From the NCBI GenBank assembly GCA_033964015.1, contig CM066925.1, positions 6,713,998 through 6,777,997 of the forward strand: DNA of 64,000 bases, in the 5' to 3' direction. The stretch's first letter is position 1. Every line of letters starts with the position of its first letter. The notes under the pieces are model-generated. The model had not been told where the DNA came from. It saw only the letters and a list, made by a program, of their open reading frames with translations, and did not search any database. Of the stretch, positions 12,781 through 22,860 are shown piece after piece. This stretch comes from Scolanthus callimorphus. Its lineage: Eukaryota > Cnidaria > Anthozoa > Actiniaria > Edwardsiidae. Both the position numbers and the translations under genes were made by a program.

Positions 12781-13743
12781 TCAAAATTGAGGACGAGATA
12801 TCATACGGGCAGAGGATCATTTCATTTTGGTGTGGGTGAAAAGGGGGGAAACTCTCCAAGCCTGATGCCCTGGAAGGGGGATCACAAGAAATTTTCTGCG
12901 GAATTATTCCAGCAATTTCTATATCATTTGCATTTTTGTAGTTCTCTTCTTTCAATACGTTAAACATTTCGCATAAGGAAGAAACATGTAATATTGCGTT
13001 TTAGATCTCCCGCAAACAAAGACAATATGCTCGTGCCATTTAAATGGAATGCCTGTTACAAGAACATTTGTATCTTAGCGAGGAAAAACAAATTCCCCGC
13101 GAAAAGCCCTCCAGTGATAGGCCTGGCAGGCAATTACAATGTTCAAAAGAAACCCGTAAGCGTGAGATCGACGTTACAACCATAGAAATTCATCAGTTGG
13201 GCCGCAAATATGACGATTTCGTCATTTGCGTCGTGCACGAACAATACGAAGAAACTACAGGCTTTATTTGCTATACAAAAAAACTGCAATGTCCGTCTAC
13301 CTTTTTTCTGAGGCTTGATGAAATTCGTTTACCAATTAAAACAGGGCGTGCTTCACGCGCAACAGAAGAAAAAATCCTGTAAAATATATCCCATGTTCAA
13401 ATATGGGGATCACGAAAAGCCTTTCTAGTGATAGGCCTGGCGGACAATCACTATGCTGGAAAGAAATCGAATTACAAGCATAGCAATTCGTCATTTGGTT
13501 GCAATTATAACAATTCGTCATTTGCGGCGTGCACGAACAATAAAATCTACAGGACCAAGAGATAGTACCGATAAAAGCAGGAATCTCCATTTTAACATCA
13601 TAGTTTTCGTGCGCCGGGATTTTACCGACTGGTCCTACCGGGAACGGGATTTTACCTACTGGGAACGGGATTTTGCGAAAAAAAACGGCCGGGAAACGGG
13701 ATTGGGACCCCCCTTCAGGACCCTGAAATAATGACCGGTCCCT
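12781..13743 (+). repeat. GGGACCGGTC family element, diverged copy
   Basis: Contains the family landmarks in order (GCAGAGGATCATTTC, GAAGGGGGATCACAAGAA, TGATAGGCCTGGC, GTCATTTG) and ends AATGACCGGTCCC followed by TTA. The GGGAACGGGATT repeats and CCCCTTCAGGACCCTG at 13615-13725 interrupt it just before the terminus; see the 7817-13725 entry. Confidence 0.6.
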
Positions 13744-14562
13744 TATGGAGTGTTGTAATCACAGTTTAATTCAATTACGAACCGATTTCTTTAATTCACT
13801 TTTTGCTGTAAACGATTCATTTGTGAAATTAGACAGAAAGTCGTTATTCTTGTATATTTTATCAATGAAGGACAAATCTGTCATGAAGATATCAGCAAAG
13901 TTCTTCTATAAGGTTCTAACAAGCGTGAATAACCAGCTGAGTTTAAAGGTATAACTGTTATGCTATGCCTGTTAATGGTTTAAAAATGTTAATGTTAATG
14001 TTATTTCTTTACTGATTTACCGATGTATCTTAATTGGATATAAGGTGTATTGAATATTATTATGAGTAATTGCGAAACAGTAATCTCTGCTTTTCATGTA
14101 GTTCACTAGCTTGGATGAGAAGACACCTTTGCACAGCTAGGAAAAGGCCAAATTACGGACGAAATTGCTCTTGAAGTTAATCTAGAAGCTTGTAAAATGT
14201 AATAGCTATCACATGGACTCGCGCATGCGTAGTCGTTTTGCCGCGGTGTCGGATAATATAGTGTACTTATTTGCGAATTTAACAATTCTCCGATGTAGCT
14301 CTAGATTAGCCAATGAAAGAAGTCCAGAATAAATAAAGGTCTTGGAAAGTTTGTAAGTATGTTTTCCTCATATCTTATAGTGAATGTAGCAGGGAAATTG
14401 ACAAAAACTTGCAAACACCTTTTTCTTGGTCGCCATTTTGTTTCTTAGGCCAAAGGACCTGGATCGAGACTTCAAAAATACCACATGGAGCCCGCGCGGA
14501 TTCGTGGAAAACGACAGGACCTTCTTGTTATCGGACCACCGCGCGAAAATCCACGAACTTAC

Positions 14563-14843
14563 CGCCAAGTGAGAAGAATAATCACTGGCAACAAGGAGGA
14601 GGTTAACATCAGATGGCGCCATTCACGGATGTAGTAGCTGAGAAGGGCAGACAGGACGTGCCCTCCAGCCCAGAAGATGTGGTTGACCTTCCCTCCCATT
14701 GTACGGTAGGTCGGTCCCAGTACCTCGATACATAACACGTACACGGCCAGCATGACTGCAGTAACTGAAAGCCCGTTAATAAAACACAGGAAACCCACTA
14801 GAGAAACACAGTTGGCAAACGAGGTGCACAAGGATGATATCAC
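14563..14843 (-). CDS. SLC22-type transporter, coding exon 3
   Basis: 281-bp exon read from 14843 down. The acceptor is TTATTATTTCCAG and the donor is G|GTAAGT. It starts in phase 0 and continues exon 2 directly (SCTIL|VISSLC), and ends with CG of an arginine codon completed in exon 4. It encodes TM3 to TM6, including the conserved CIEVLGPTYRTM segment (family form: EWVGPxYR) and YYIREWR before TM6. About residues 146-239 of the protein. A broken duplicate of its 3' end is at 52652-52735. Confidence 0.93.
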
Positions 14844-15146
14844 CTGGAAATAATAAAAACACCTACCTTCGATATGAACCTGTAATTGGGTATACAGCTA
14901 TATGAACAGTGTTCACAGGGAGCCTGTCGCTATACGCGTATGCTCATTATACAGCCTAAAGCTAAAGTCTGGTTCTCACTGGAACGCAAGCGCAGACGCA
15001 ACCACAAGCGCAAGGATGTCAAACCCATACATTCCCCTTTTGTGGTTCACACTAGTAAACGTAAGCGCAAGAAAATCGAGACTGATCAATGTTGATCTTA
15101 GGCTTGCGTTTGTGTCGCTCATTCACACTTGCCTTGCGCTTGCATT

Positions 15147-15361
15147 CTCTTACCCAGAGCTCCCCGGCTCGTCTCCTCGCGGGGGAGGCTCTGGTGACAG
15201 CCACTGACGCATGCGTGAGATTTGATGCAGAGCCGTTGAGAGAAATATCTTTCTGCGCATGCACCAACGTTCAAAACCAGCCAATCAGCAAAGGTCCTCA
15301 AATGGATGTCACCAGAGCCTCCCCTGCGAGCAGACGAGCCGGGGAGCTCTGGGTACGAGAA
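15147..15361. repeat. Nested ~215-bp TIR element, CCCAGAGCTC family
   Basis: About 50-bp, nearly perfect terminal inverted repeats starting CTCTTACCCAGAGCTCC. It sits inside the 13-bp-repeat element and is therefore younger. Solo ends or partial copies occur at 43430-43480 and 52133-52240, all sharing GGCTCTGGTGACAGCCACTG. Confidence 0.8.
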
Positions 15362-15970
15362 TGTTGCGCTTGCGTCTTGCACTTGCGTCTTGCGCTTGCG
15401 TCTTGCACTTACGTCCTGCGCTTGCGTCCTGCGCTTGCGTCCTGCGCTTGCGTCCTGCGCTTGCGTCTTGTGCTTGCGTCCTGCGCTTGCGTCCTGCACT
15501 CAATACCTGCACTTGCGTACTGCGCTTGTGTCCTGCGCTTACGTCTTGCGCTTGCATGCTGCGCTTGCGTCTTGCGCTTGCGTCTTCTTTCGCTTGCATC
15601 TTGCGTCTTGTGCTTGCGTCTTGCATTTGCGTCCTGCGCTTGTCTTGCGATTGCGTCCTGCGCTTGCGTCTTGCGCTTGCGTCTTGCACTTGCGTTTTGC
15701 GCTTGCGTCTTTCGCTTGCGTCCTGCGCTTGCGCTTGCGTCCTGCACTTGCGTCCTGCGCTTGCGTCTTGCGCTTGCGTCCTGCGCTTGCGTCTTTGCGC
15801 TTATCGCTATGATTCACACTTGCCTTGCGCTTGCGTCCTGCGCTTACGTCCTGCGCTTGCGTCCTGCGCTTGCGTCCTGCGTTTGCATCCTACGCTTGCG
15901 TACTGCGCTTGCGTCCTGCACTGGCGACCTGCGCTTGCGTCCTGCGCTTGCATGCTGCGCTTGCGTTCCA
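15361..15970 (+). repeat. 13-bp GC-rich minisatellite (GCGCTTGCGTCCT)n
   Basis: About 45 copies of a 13-bp unit with mostly C/T variation. Because 13 is not a multiple of 3, the peptide repeats every 13 codons, and long open frames exist in all three forward frames and on the reverse strand (up to 303 codons). I treat these frames as by-products of the repeat, not genes. Confidence 0.9.
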
Positions 15971-16173
15971 GTGAGAATCAGGCCCGGGCTCAGGTTATAA
16001 AACCATGTTTTTCTTGTTGGAAATAAATATAACTTTTGTCATAAATAGTTCCTCCGTCCCGGAATGACTCATGGCTGAAACACTAACAAGTTTCATCCGA
16101 GAGGCATTTCTATACCACTAATTGTTAAAAGCGAAGCCTATCATTCGGATGATCTAATAAGCTTTGTCCTTAC

Positions 16174-16320
16174 CAAAATTGTGCAACTCCCGAAGATGCA
16201 CCGACGTCTTCCGAAAGTATCCGACATAAATCCGCCAACCACCGAACCCACCGCCATGCCCACGAAGAAGCAAGACTGCAGTGTGGCAGCAACGTGTGCG
16301 CGATCACAGATGAGGTTCCA
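16174..16320 (-). CDS. SLC22-type transporter, coding exon 2
   Basis: 147-bp, phase-0 exon (49 codons) read from 16320 down. The acceptor is CTTGTTTCCAG and the donor is TTTTG|GTAAGG. With exon 1 it completes TTE|WNLICDR, the family's conserved segment before TM2. It then gives TM2 and the major-facilitator signature GGFMSDTFGRRR in the loop to TM3. This is the exon that most firmly identifies the family. Confidence 0.95.
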
Positions 16321-16556
16321 CTGGAAACAAGATCGACACAAGGTCAATAAGAACAATTGTTATATAGCGAGTGCCCACTCCAACCGAGCGCGCGCTCTTA
16401 TTGGCTAAATTAATGTCACGTGGTGAAGTACAAATCAAATATTCCCCGATCAGTCAATATTTGGAAAAATTATTGACTGGTTGGGGAATATTGCCTTCGC
16501 GCGTCGCGTTTGAGAGCGGGAAAAAATAGCAGTATATTTTCTGCTATATAACAAAA

Positions 16557-16691
16557 CACTTAATGACTACTCCCTCGGGAAACACAGTTTTGTTTCCCTC
16601 GAATCTCGATGTTTCCCTCGACTTCGTCTCGGGAAGCATCGAGATTCTCGGGAACAAACTGATGTTTCCCTCGGGAGCAGTCATTAAGTGT
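16557..16691. repeat. Palindromic element
   Basis: ACACTTAATGACT at 16557 is matched by AGTCATTAAGTGT at 16691, and the arms contain repeated TTTCCCTCGGGA / TCTCGATG motifs. Forms a long hairpin; non-coding. Confidence 0.75.
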
Positions 16692-17180
16692 ATAATAGAC
16701 CATAAAGATTTGTAGAGCGTCAGCTAACACGGTTGTGCACTTTTTTCAAAAAGGTTACGCTGAACATGCAGTTCACCTCGGTTCACTTAAAAAATAATCG
16801 CATCAGAAGAATTTTTTCCCCAAGCAACTGACAGATACACAAATGTTCACAGACAGATACGAAAGGTGTTGCGGAACCAGGCGCGTAGCTGCCTTTAAGC
16901 CCGTTGAGGTAAAATAACTACTTTTGTAGTGACCGAGGGGCAGTTTCTAAGGCGGTTGCTTGCCTGAACATCTACATAACTACTGAGCAAAATGGCGCGC
17001 ATTTATTTGCTTCTATCTCGGCCGGAAAACACCAAATCGGACTCGAATTCGGTTAAGAAACACATTTTTGTGCTCTCTCTACAATGATGCAATGTGTGTT
17101 TCGTTTAAAATTTAGGAAGATGATCTTAATCACGCGACCAGTGAAAACCACTAATTTTGCATTTTGTATACCGCCGAATA

Positions 17181-17331
17181 AGACCCTTTTAATAAGTCCA
17201 GTCACTCATGTTTTCCGCGTTTGACGTCAAATTTATTCTTTTCAATTTCTGGTCTATTGAACACATTTCAAAAGAATAAATTTGACGTCAAACGCGGAAA
17301 ACATGCGTGACTGGACTTATTAAAAGGGTCT
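17181..17331. repeat. Near-perfect 151-bp palindrome (TIR element)
   Basis: Arms of about 62 bp starting AGACCCTTTTAATAAGTCCA, with only a ~25-bp centre. TA lies at or next to both outer ends, compatible with a TA target duplication. Confidence 0.85.
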
Positions 17332-17333
17332 AT

Positions 17334-17683
17334 ACACAGGAATTTCTGCAGCAATTAATCCATCCAATGGAAAAGCGGAATTTCCCAAGGCACACGCATG
17401 GGAAGTGTTCAGAATTCCATGGATTCCATGGGAAATTCAGCTTTTCCCATGACAGTGGCGGATCCAGGATTTTTTTGGGGGTTGCAGCACTAAGTTGGAC
17501 TGGTTATGACCCGTACTGAGTTCAAATAACTACTAATCTATCACTCTCATAGGGGGGGTGGGGGGTACTAATCTATCACTCTCATAGGGGGGTGGGGGGG
17601 TGGGGGGGGGGGGTGGCAACCCCCACAACCCACCCCCTAGATCCGCCCTGCATGGATGGGTTTCTGCAGAAATTCCCTGTGAT
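17334..17683. repeat. Family 1 TIR element interrupted by a nested element
   Basis: Same ends as 488-661 (CACAGG...TTTCTGCAG and GATGGGTTTCTGCAG...CCCTGTG). It is split by 17453-17650, whose ends are CAGTGGCGGATCCAGG and CCTAGATCCGCCCTG, hAT-like in form. I could not find a clean 8-bp duplication around the inner element. Confidence 0.7.
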
Positions 17684-17699
17684 AAGTGACTTATATTAC

Positions 17700-17987
17700 C
17701 TCTGTAGTTACGGTAGTGAAGAGACCTTTGTCGAACTCATAACTTGTACAATTATCGCAGCATTTCCCAGCAGGACAAGTGACATTCTGAGTGGTGCAAC
17801 TGAAAGCAGGAGTCCCGAAAGCGAATACCAACAGGCCAAACGGAGGCCCGATAAGAACATTAATCGTACAGCATCCGAAATACAGAATCTTCTGGTAGCA
17901 TCCAAAAGACGAGGTATGTTTGAAGACGTCATCATATTGGGAAGAGGACTTGTCAGGTAGCATGGCGACATTCTCTTTTGAGGACAT
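17700..17987 (-). CDS. SLC22-type transporter, coding exon 1 (start)
   Basis: Minus-strand exon that starts a multi-exon major-facilitator transporter of the SLC22 kind; such proteins move organic cations, carnitine or organic anions across the plasma membrane. From the ATG at 17987 it encodes 96 residues: a short cytosolic tail, YDDVFKHTSSFGCYQK, TM1 (about residues 35-60), then the start of the large extracellular loop with clustered cysteines and two N-glycosylation sites (NVT, NCT). It ends TTVTTE at donor GAG|GTAATA, which joins WNLICDR of exon 2 in frame. The frame is open further upstream to another ATG at 18056; I prefer 17987 because family members have short tails before this motif, but ATG 17960 is also possible. 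Exons 1-4 join without frame errors to about 320 residues, roughly the first six to seven membrane spans. Confidence 0.92.
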
Positions 17988-18070
17988 GACTGTTGGAAAG
18001 AAGAGGTTTTTAAGAAATCGTCCGTAAGAACTAGGAAAGTCAATGGCAAAGCACACACGCTGGAATGCAA

Positions 18071-19335
18071 TTAATTTATGCTAAAAATATAGGCAATTTG
18101 ATTGGCTTGACACAAACAGTAAAACGTTACTACGCCAGAAACCCTTTCTGAGGATTTTTTTAAACTTTATATGTGGGGAACAGGCGTAAAATGCTGATTC
18201 TCCTTTTATTATTTATAGATCTACTAGAGACGTTTGATTGCCGCATTTTCTCTAGCAAGTCGAAATCTATAAATGTTTAAAACTTCTATTGTTGTCATGA
18301 CAACAGGTGATAAATTCGGAACTGCGTTTGAGACGACCGTAGACTGGCTAAGCGCATAGAGTTCTCCTAGAAAAGTGAGTTAAAAAAAGTGACGAGTTTT
18401 GTCACAACATGAGCAATTTGCGTCTCTTCTCTGGAAAGATAAGGTCCTGTAAGGGCGTCCCTGCTTTAAATATTTTACCCATATCTATACTATTAAAATC
18501 GCATTGTCATCGGGTCACCCCCCGCCAATCAGAGTGCAGCATTTTAGCGCGTTTTCAAACTCTAAACATTTCACAGTCACAGTCTTGGCAAGTTGCCAAT
18601 GAAATACCGGCAGAGAAATGAAAGTTTTGTTTTGTGAAACTGTCTCGGTTTTGCCGAGAGTCTCCCATATTTTTCTCCATATTTATCTCCCGGTCTTCCG
18701 GGTTTTTAGATCTCCCGAAAAAAAACCTAACCGTTTTTTGGGGGTCTCGAAGTACTTTTGTATAGTAGCATTTCTCAGTTTCTACACTTTGTTTCTACAC
18801 TTTCATTCGCATTATTATCTGTTATGACAAGATTCACGCTACACACCCTCATATCTCCACAATTTTATTTCGATGGGTTGACGTCACTGCAATAGTGAAT
18901 TATTTAGTTTGTGTTATTTGGAGCTCACCTGATTTGACATGGTGACATGTCAGTGAAGAAACATTTCAACATTGTTGACTTTCTCATTCTGCCCAAGTCG
19001 GCTACGCTACATTTTTGTAGTTCTTTCCCCACCAATCGAGTTTCCCATTCGCCTTTGCCATTGAAAAGAATTCAAAACTGCAGTGTTGTTCCCATTTATC
19101 CAAAATGCTAGATTTATATTTTTTTTCCTCGAGGCGGCACGGTAACAAATGCTGCATTCTGATTGGTTCTCAGAGCGCGCACGGGGTTCTGATTTGGTTC
19201 TCAGAGCGCGCGCGGGGGGGGGGGGGGATATTTTCCTATAGATCTCTCTGACCTAGGTCACGGTAACCATATTTGCGCGCGCTTGTTTTCATCGAAAAAA
19301 AAAATTATAGAGTCGGAAAAAAATAAATAAGTTTA
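18071..19335. other. Region upstream of the SLC22-type gene, no gene seen
   Basis: Expected to hold the 5' UTR and promoter of the minus-strand transporter. I see no clear TATA box. There is a duplicated TTCTGATTGGTTCTCAGAGC-type motif near 19160-19210 followed by a G-run, and no supportable ORF. Confidence 0.5.
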
Positions 19336-19464
19336 ATTTACCGGCTTTAGGTCAGTCCGTATAGGGAAAAACTGTGACCTCGGCCTGGAAAATGTTGACC
19401 TCGGCTTTCCAGCCCTCGGTCACAGTTTTTCCCTATACGGACCTCCCAGCCGGTAAATAACATA
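19336..19464. repeat. Palindromic element
   Basis: CCGGCTTTAGGTCAGTCCGT... is matched in inverse by ...ACGGACCTCCCAGCCGG, with arms of about 55 bp that include AGGGAAAAACTGTGACC. Confidence 0.8.
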
Positions 19465-19706
19465 TATCTATTTTGTGAACTCTGTCGAGTTGATTTTTGA
19501 TGTTATTCAATATGGCATTTTTGGGGCTTTGTTGAACAAATACGACTGATTCGCGCCCGTGCGTAATTTTCGCGCCAAAAAGGAGACACCACAGGGATAC
19601 CAGTGAATAGCCAGGGCCAAAAGGCGAAAATGCGCATGAACTTTATTTCCAAACACTGATACTTGACTGATTTATTTCGGCATGGGGAAGGTATTTCCTA
19701 GACATT

Positions 19707-20133
19707 ATGCACTAGTCATTTGTTTCCACCGACCCCCAACCCCCGCGACATAGCAGGGGAATATGAAACAGATGTTGTCAAATTTGAAATAATTCCAACG
19801 CCTACCAGGGGAGAACGCCTTGGCAAATTCCCTACACTCCGGGAATTTCCTACCAAGGGGACAGAAATTCCACCCTCCACAAGATGGATACAAGAAACTT
19901 TCCTAATACTATCAAAATCAGTAGAGTGTCTTTTCCGAAATGAAAAAGACAGATGTTTTGTTTCCCCCGCCATTCCCCCGGCCGGTTATCTGAGCCATAG
20001 CAAATTTGAAGTAAACTCCCTGGGGATCGGGGCACGAATACAAGACAAACCACTGATATTTCCCCCACTATTGCCTGGCAAAATCCCCGCATGTCGCACG
20101 TTGGGGGTCGGTGGGAGCAAATGACTAGTGCAT
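19707..20133. repeat. 427-bp TIR element
   Basis: Inverted ends starting ATGCACTAGTCATTTG and continuing into CCACCGACCCCCAAC. An open frame of 134 codons spans most of it, but it begins and ends inside the repeat arms and shows no domain; I regard it as non-coding. Confidence 0.75.
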
Positions 20134-20552
20134 TAGCCAACACCATCAACTCGTAAATTTAAATGCATAGATAATATAAACGTCTGCAAGAGACTGAACT
20201 GCGTATTTTATCTTTCGTTTGCCGCCGTCACAGAGTGACGGGTCCTTTTCAGGTAAATATATAGTTTTTTTTATATAGCTTTTTCTATATATAGCTTTTT
20301 ATTTTTTATTTTATTTATTTCATTATTTATTTGATATTATGTATTCCTTGACTTCCATTTTTGATACAGCGCAAAACATTTCACTTTAAATAAAGTTGGT
20401 ATTCAAATGCGTATATCTCGGATACCAAATTACGGATAAAACTTGGCAGAATTATATAGTTTTCTCAACTTTCAGATACAAGTAATGAACTTTGTTTTAA
20501 TCTAGTGTAGTGAGAGCTGAAAAAATCCATTGTTTTGGATTGGTAGGCCAAA

Positions 20553-20814
20553 GGCTCCGTCCACACACGTATCCGGATTTTTTTGAATCCGAAACATTTT
20601 CTTTCCGGATACGAAAATATTCAAATCGAATTCGCCCGTCCACACGTATCCGGAAATGTTTGAATCGAGAACAGCCGGCGAATTCGCAGACAAATCCGAT
20701 CATCCGCATCAGAAAATATCCGGATTCGACCGTCCACACGCATCCGAAATGTTATCGGATTCCAAAATATCCGGATTCGTCTGCGAATTCGTCGGATGCG
20801 TGTGGACGATAGCC
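20553..20814. repeat. TIR element with internal TCCACAC-TATCCGG repeats
   Basis: The ends are GGCTCCGTCCACACACGT and its inverse (GCGTGTGGACGATAGCC). GTCCACACG(T/C)ATCCG recurs three times inside. A related GTCCACACT element is at 61681-61980. Confidence 0.7.
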
Positions 20815-20869
20815 ATATTCCGGAAAGAAAAAGTTTTGGATTCAAAAATATTCTTCTCTAGTATATAAC

Positions 20870-22030
20870 TACACCACCCGGGGTCAATACAGATTTTTGA
20901 ACATTTTGTTTTTCGCTTTTCACAGAAACATTTCGAGTGTTTTTCTTTGCATTAGCATTTTTTTACAGAAAGAGTTTTGAGTCTTGAATATGATTTTGCA
21001 ATAGGCAAATCTGCCATCAATTCATTAACAGTTCTGTCGTCATCTTTGACCCTATTCCCGTTTGTGGTAACATCTGACACGCAAAACTAGTGTACAATAT
21101 GTCTGTACAACATATCAGACATATCTGTTGCTATTTTCTTAATGTCACTGGGGTTTTTTTCTGTTTTTTTTTTTTCATGAGTTTGCGCCGAACACTGAAG
21201 AACACTACTTTCGATGGCACAGATATCACTTAGCAACTTAGCAATCACAAACATCACTCAGAAATAACCCTCTGTAAGAGACCTTTGACCGTACCGGTGA
21301 ATTTTTAGTCTCCCCGAGAACCGGCGAATTTTCTGAGCTGACCCGAACGTTTTTTCTTTCCCCTCTGCGAAAGTTGTGTACCCCGTACGCGTTGTTTTGA
21401 CCAAACTTATGTACTATAGAAATTACGCTCTTTAGAAAACGATATAATAGACGGTGAAAAAATGAGATGACCCTACGAAAATTTGTCTAAGCCTTTGACA
21501 TTCCGTGAATAAAACCCACTGGGATTGAATCTAGATTTCGTCGGCTCTGTTACAGAGGGATGTCCACAGACTATTGCAAAAAGCTACCGCGTTGCTTAAA
21601 TGTTTGATTTAGGGAGCGCTTTGAAAACAAAAGAGCTCGCAGACGCAGTAAGTGGGCATTGGGATTAAGATACTCTTATCTGCACTCTGACATTATGGTG
21701 AAGACGACAGTTATGTTTAGGAGGATAACTAATAAAAGTAATTTCTGTTTACCCATCATGGAGAATATCCTGAAAATATCCTTTTGGATTCTATACGACA
21801 AGCAATTTTACGTTCAATATGCACCACGAACATCTAATGCGACGATTTATTATATAAACACCAATGAAATACCGGGTGTTGGATTTTTGATAAGCAATAG
21901 AGACACATGGAGTTGCAATGTTTGTGAGCCACCAACCTGTGTCTTTCTCAAAGGAATAAGACTTTCTGGTTTTTCCTCAGACCAGCAAGATGAAAGTGTC
22001 CTATATAAGGTGACATGGGTTCCAGAACTT
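20870..22030. other. No gene recognised
   Basis: Holds a 141-codon plus-strand ORF (21659-22084) without any recognisable domain and with no supporting splice or promoter signals. Otherwise plain sequence. Confidence 0.4.
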
Positions 22031-22045
22031 GGGCTACATCACGTC

Positions 22046-22136
22046 CTGTATCCCTACAGGGTATATGCAAGTAGCATTAGCTAGTATATCTTTCAGATGG
22101 TCAAGTGCTCGGAGATTGAATTGCAAGATACCTGGC
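22046..22136 (-). other. Possible small internal exon (weak)
   Basis: Read on the minus strand, a pyrimidine-rich TTGTCCCCGCAG is followed by an open stretch encoding DMPGILQFNLRALDHLKDIL and ANATCIYP, ending at a GTAGGG donor-like site. The peptide composition looks protein-like, but I do not recognise the family and no neighbouring exon is visible. It could be chance. Confidence 0.25.
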
Positions 22137-22860
22137 ATATCCTCTGCGGGGACAATACGAGCAGATGCACGACACTGCGGCAAAACGACTACGCATGCGT
22201 GAGTCCCTGACGGGTCGTCTGGGTAATTTTCAAGATGGCGGGTCACTCTGGGAACGAGGTTGGGCTTGTCACATATCTCGTACCCAGAGCCCGTCATCTT
22301 TTGGCCAGCGGCAAGATTCGGGGCTCAGATTCTGGGTTTCCAGTTTGAAATGTTCTCTGTATGATTTTGAACTACCACGCATGCTCACAAATCGCAGTAA
22401 ATTTTGCAACCTAAGTATAAATTCACATCAACTTCTGTGATTTCCTAAATGTGTCAGAACAGGCATCAATTCCAGTCATAACAGTTTGGGCTGATAGGCT
22501 GAACAGTAACAACTTGGACCGTTTCCACTCAAAATCTATCTACGCCTTTGTATATTACCCCATGCACTGCTGGCTGGTCCTGACGCATAAATATAGACGA
22601 ATTTACTCAACAACATGTAGATTAAACCCAGTAACGGAAGCGAACGGGACAGGGAATTTGTCCGCAAGCCTAATGTTATGAGCCAATCAAATTCTTGCCC
22701 TGTTTCCTCTAGTGCAGTCACCTGGCTTCCCGTGTCGACGTTGTCTGGTTTAAGTTCAGAGGGAAGCCAGTTGACTGCATTAGGGTATTTCATCAACGTT
22801 CTTAGAGATTAGACAAAAACCTTGGTTGCTTGTTTTCCATTATTTTTTAAACAAAAAATA

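Larger units (their letters stand above)
7817..13725. mobile_element. Candidate 5.9-kb TIR element with 6-bp target duplication
   Basis: The left end CAGGGTCCTGAAGGGG (7817-7832) has its inverted match ending at 13725. The base pairs outside are AAATAA on both sides (7811-7816 and 13726-13731), and the outer flanks are the two parts of one element end (GGCGATAAATAA left, AAATAATGACCGG right). Both ends carry ACCGGGAACGGGATT repeats, but in the same orientation. No transposase-like ORF is visible inside; it contains several smaller elements. The alternative is two unrelated truncated copies of a short element. Confidence 0.45.
2050..14562 (-). other. Intron 3 of the SLC22-type gene, expanded by nested repeats
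   Basis: 12.5 kb between two exons whose frames join exactly. The parts next to both exons share a ~300-bp homologous block (2760-3060 and 14240-14560), which also occurs in the compact broken copy at 52350-52650, where exon 4 and exon 3 are only ~0.5 kb apart. The ancestral intron was therefore short, and most of the 3.06-14.24 kb interval is later insertion and duplication. Stretch 3061-7080 is AT-rich with no element or gene I can name; 9340-10520 and 11680-12530 are likewise plain. Confidence 0.7.
14969..15981. mobile_element. 1.0-kb TIR element built from a 13-bp repeat
   Basis: The ends are inverted copies (CTGGTTCTCACTGGAACGCA left; its complement ends at 15981) and run straight into the 13-bp repeat, on the minus sense at the left (AACGCAAGCGCA) and the plus sense at the right. 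The interior holds a separate nested TIR element (15147-15361). It is a non-autonomous element with no transposase; family unknown to me. Confidence 0.7.

Noticed and set aside
15089..16026. Long ORFs (up to 303 codons) of Leu/Ala/Cys/Arg repeats
   Set aside because: They are by-products of a stop-free 13-bp repeat that is open in all forward frames; no conserved start, domain or flanking gene signal.
19720..20124. 134-codon ORF
   Set aside because: It spans a TIR element from arm to arm and has no domain.
21659..22084. 141-codon plus-strand ORF
   Set aside because: No recognisable domain, no promoter or splice context; overlaps the weak minus-strand exon candidate.
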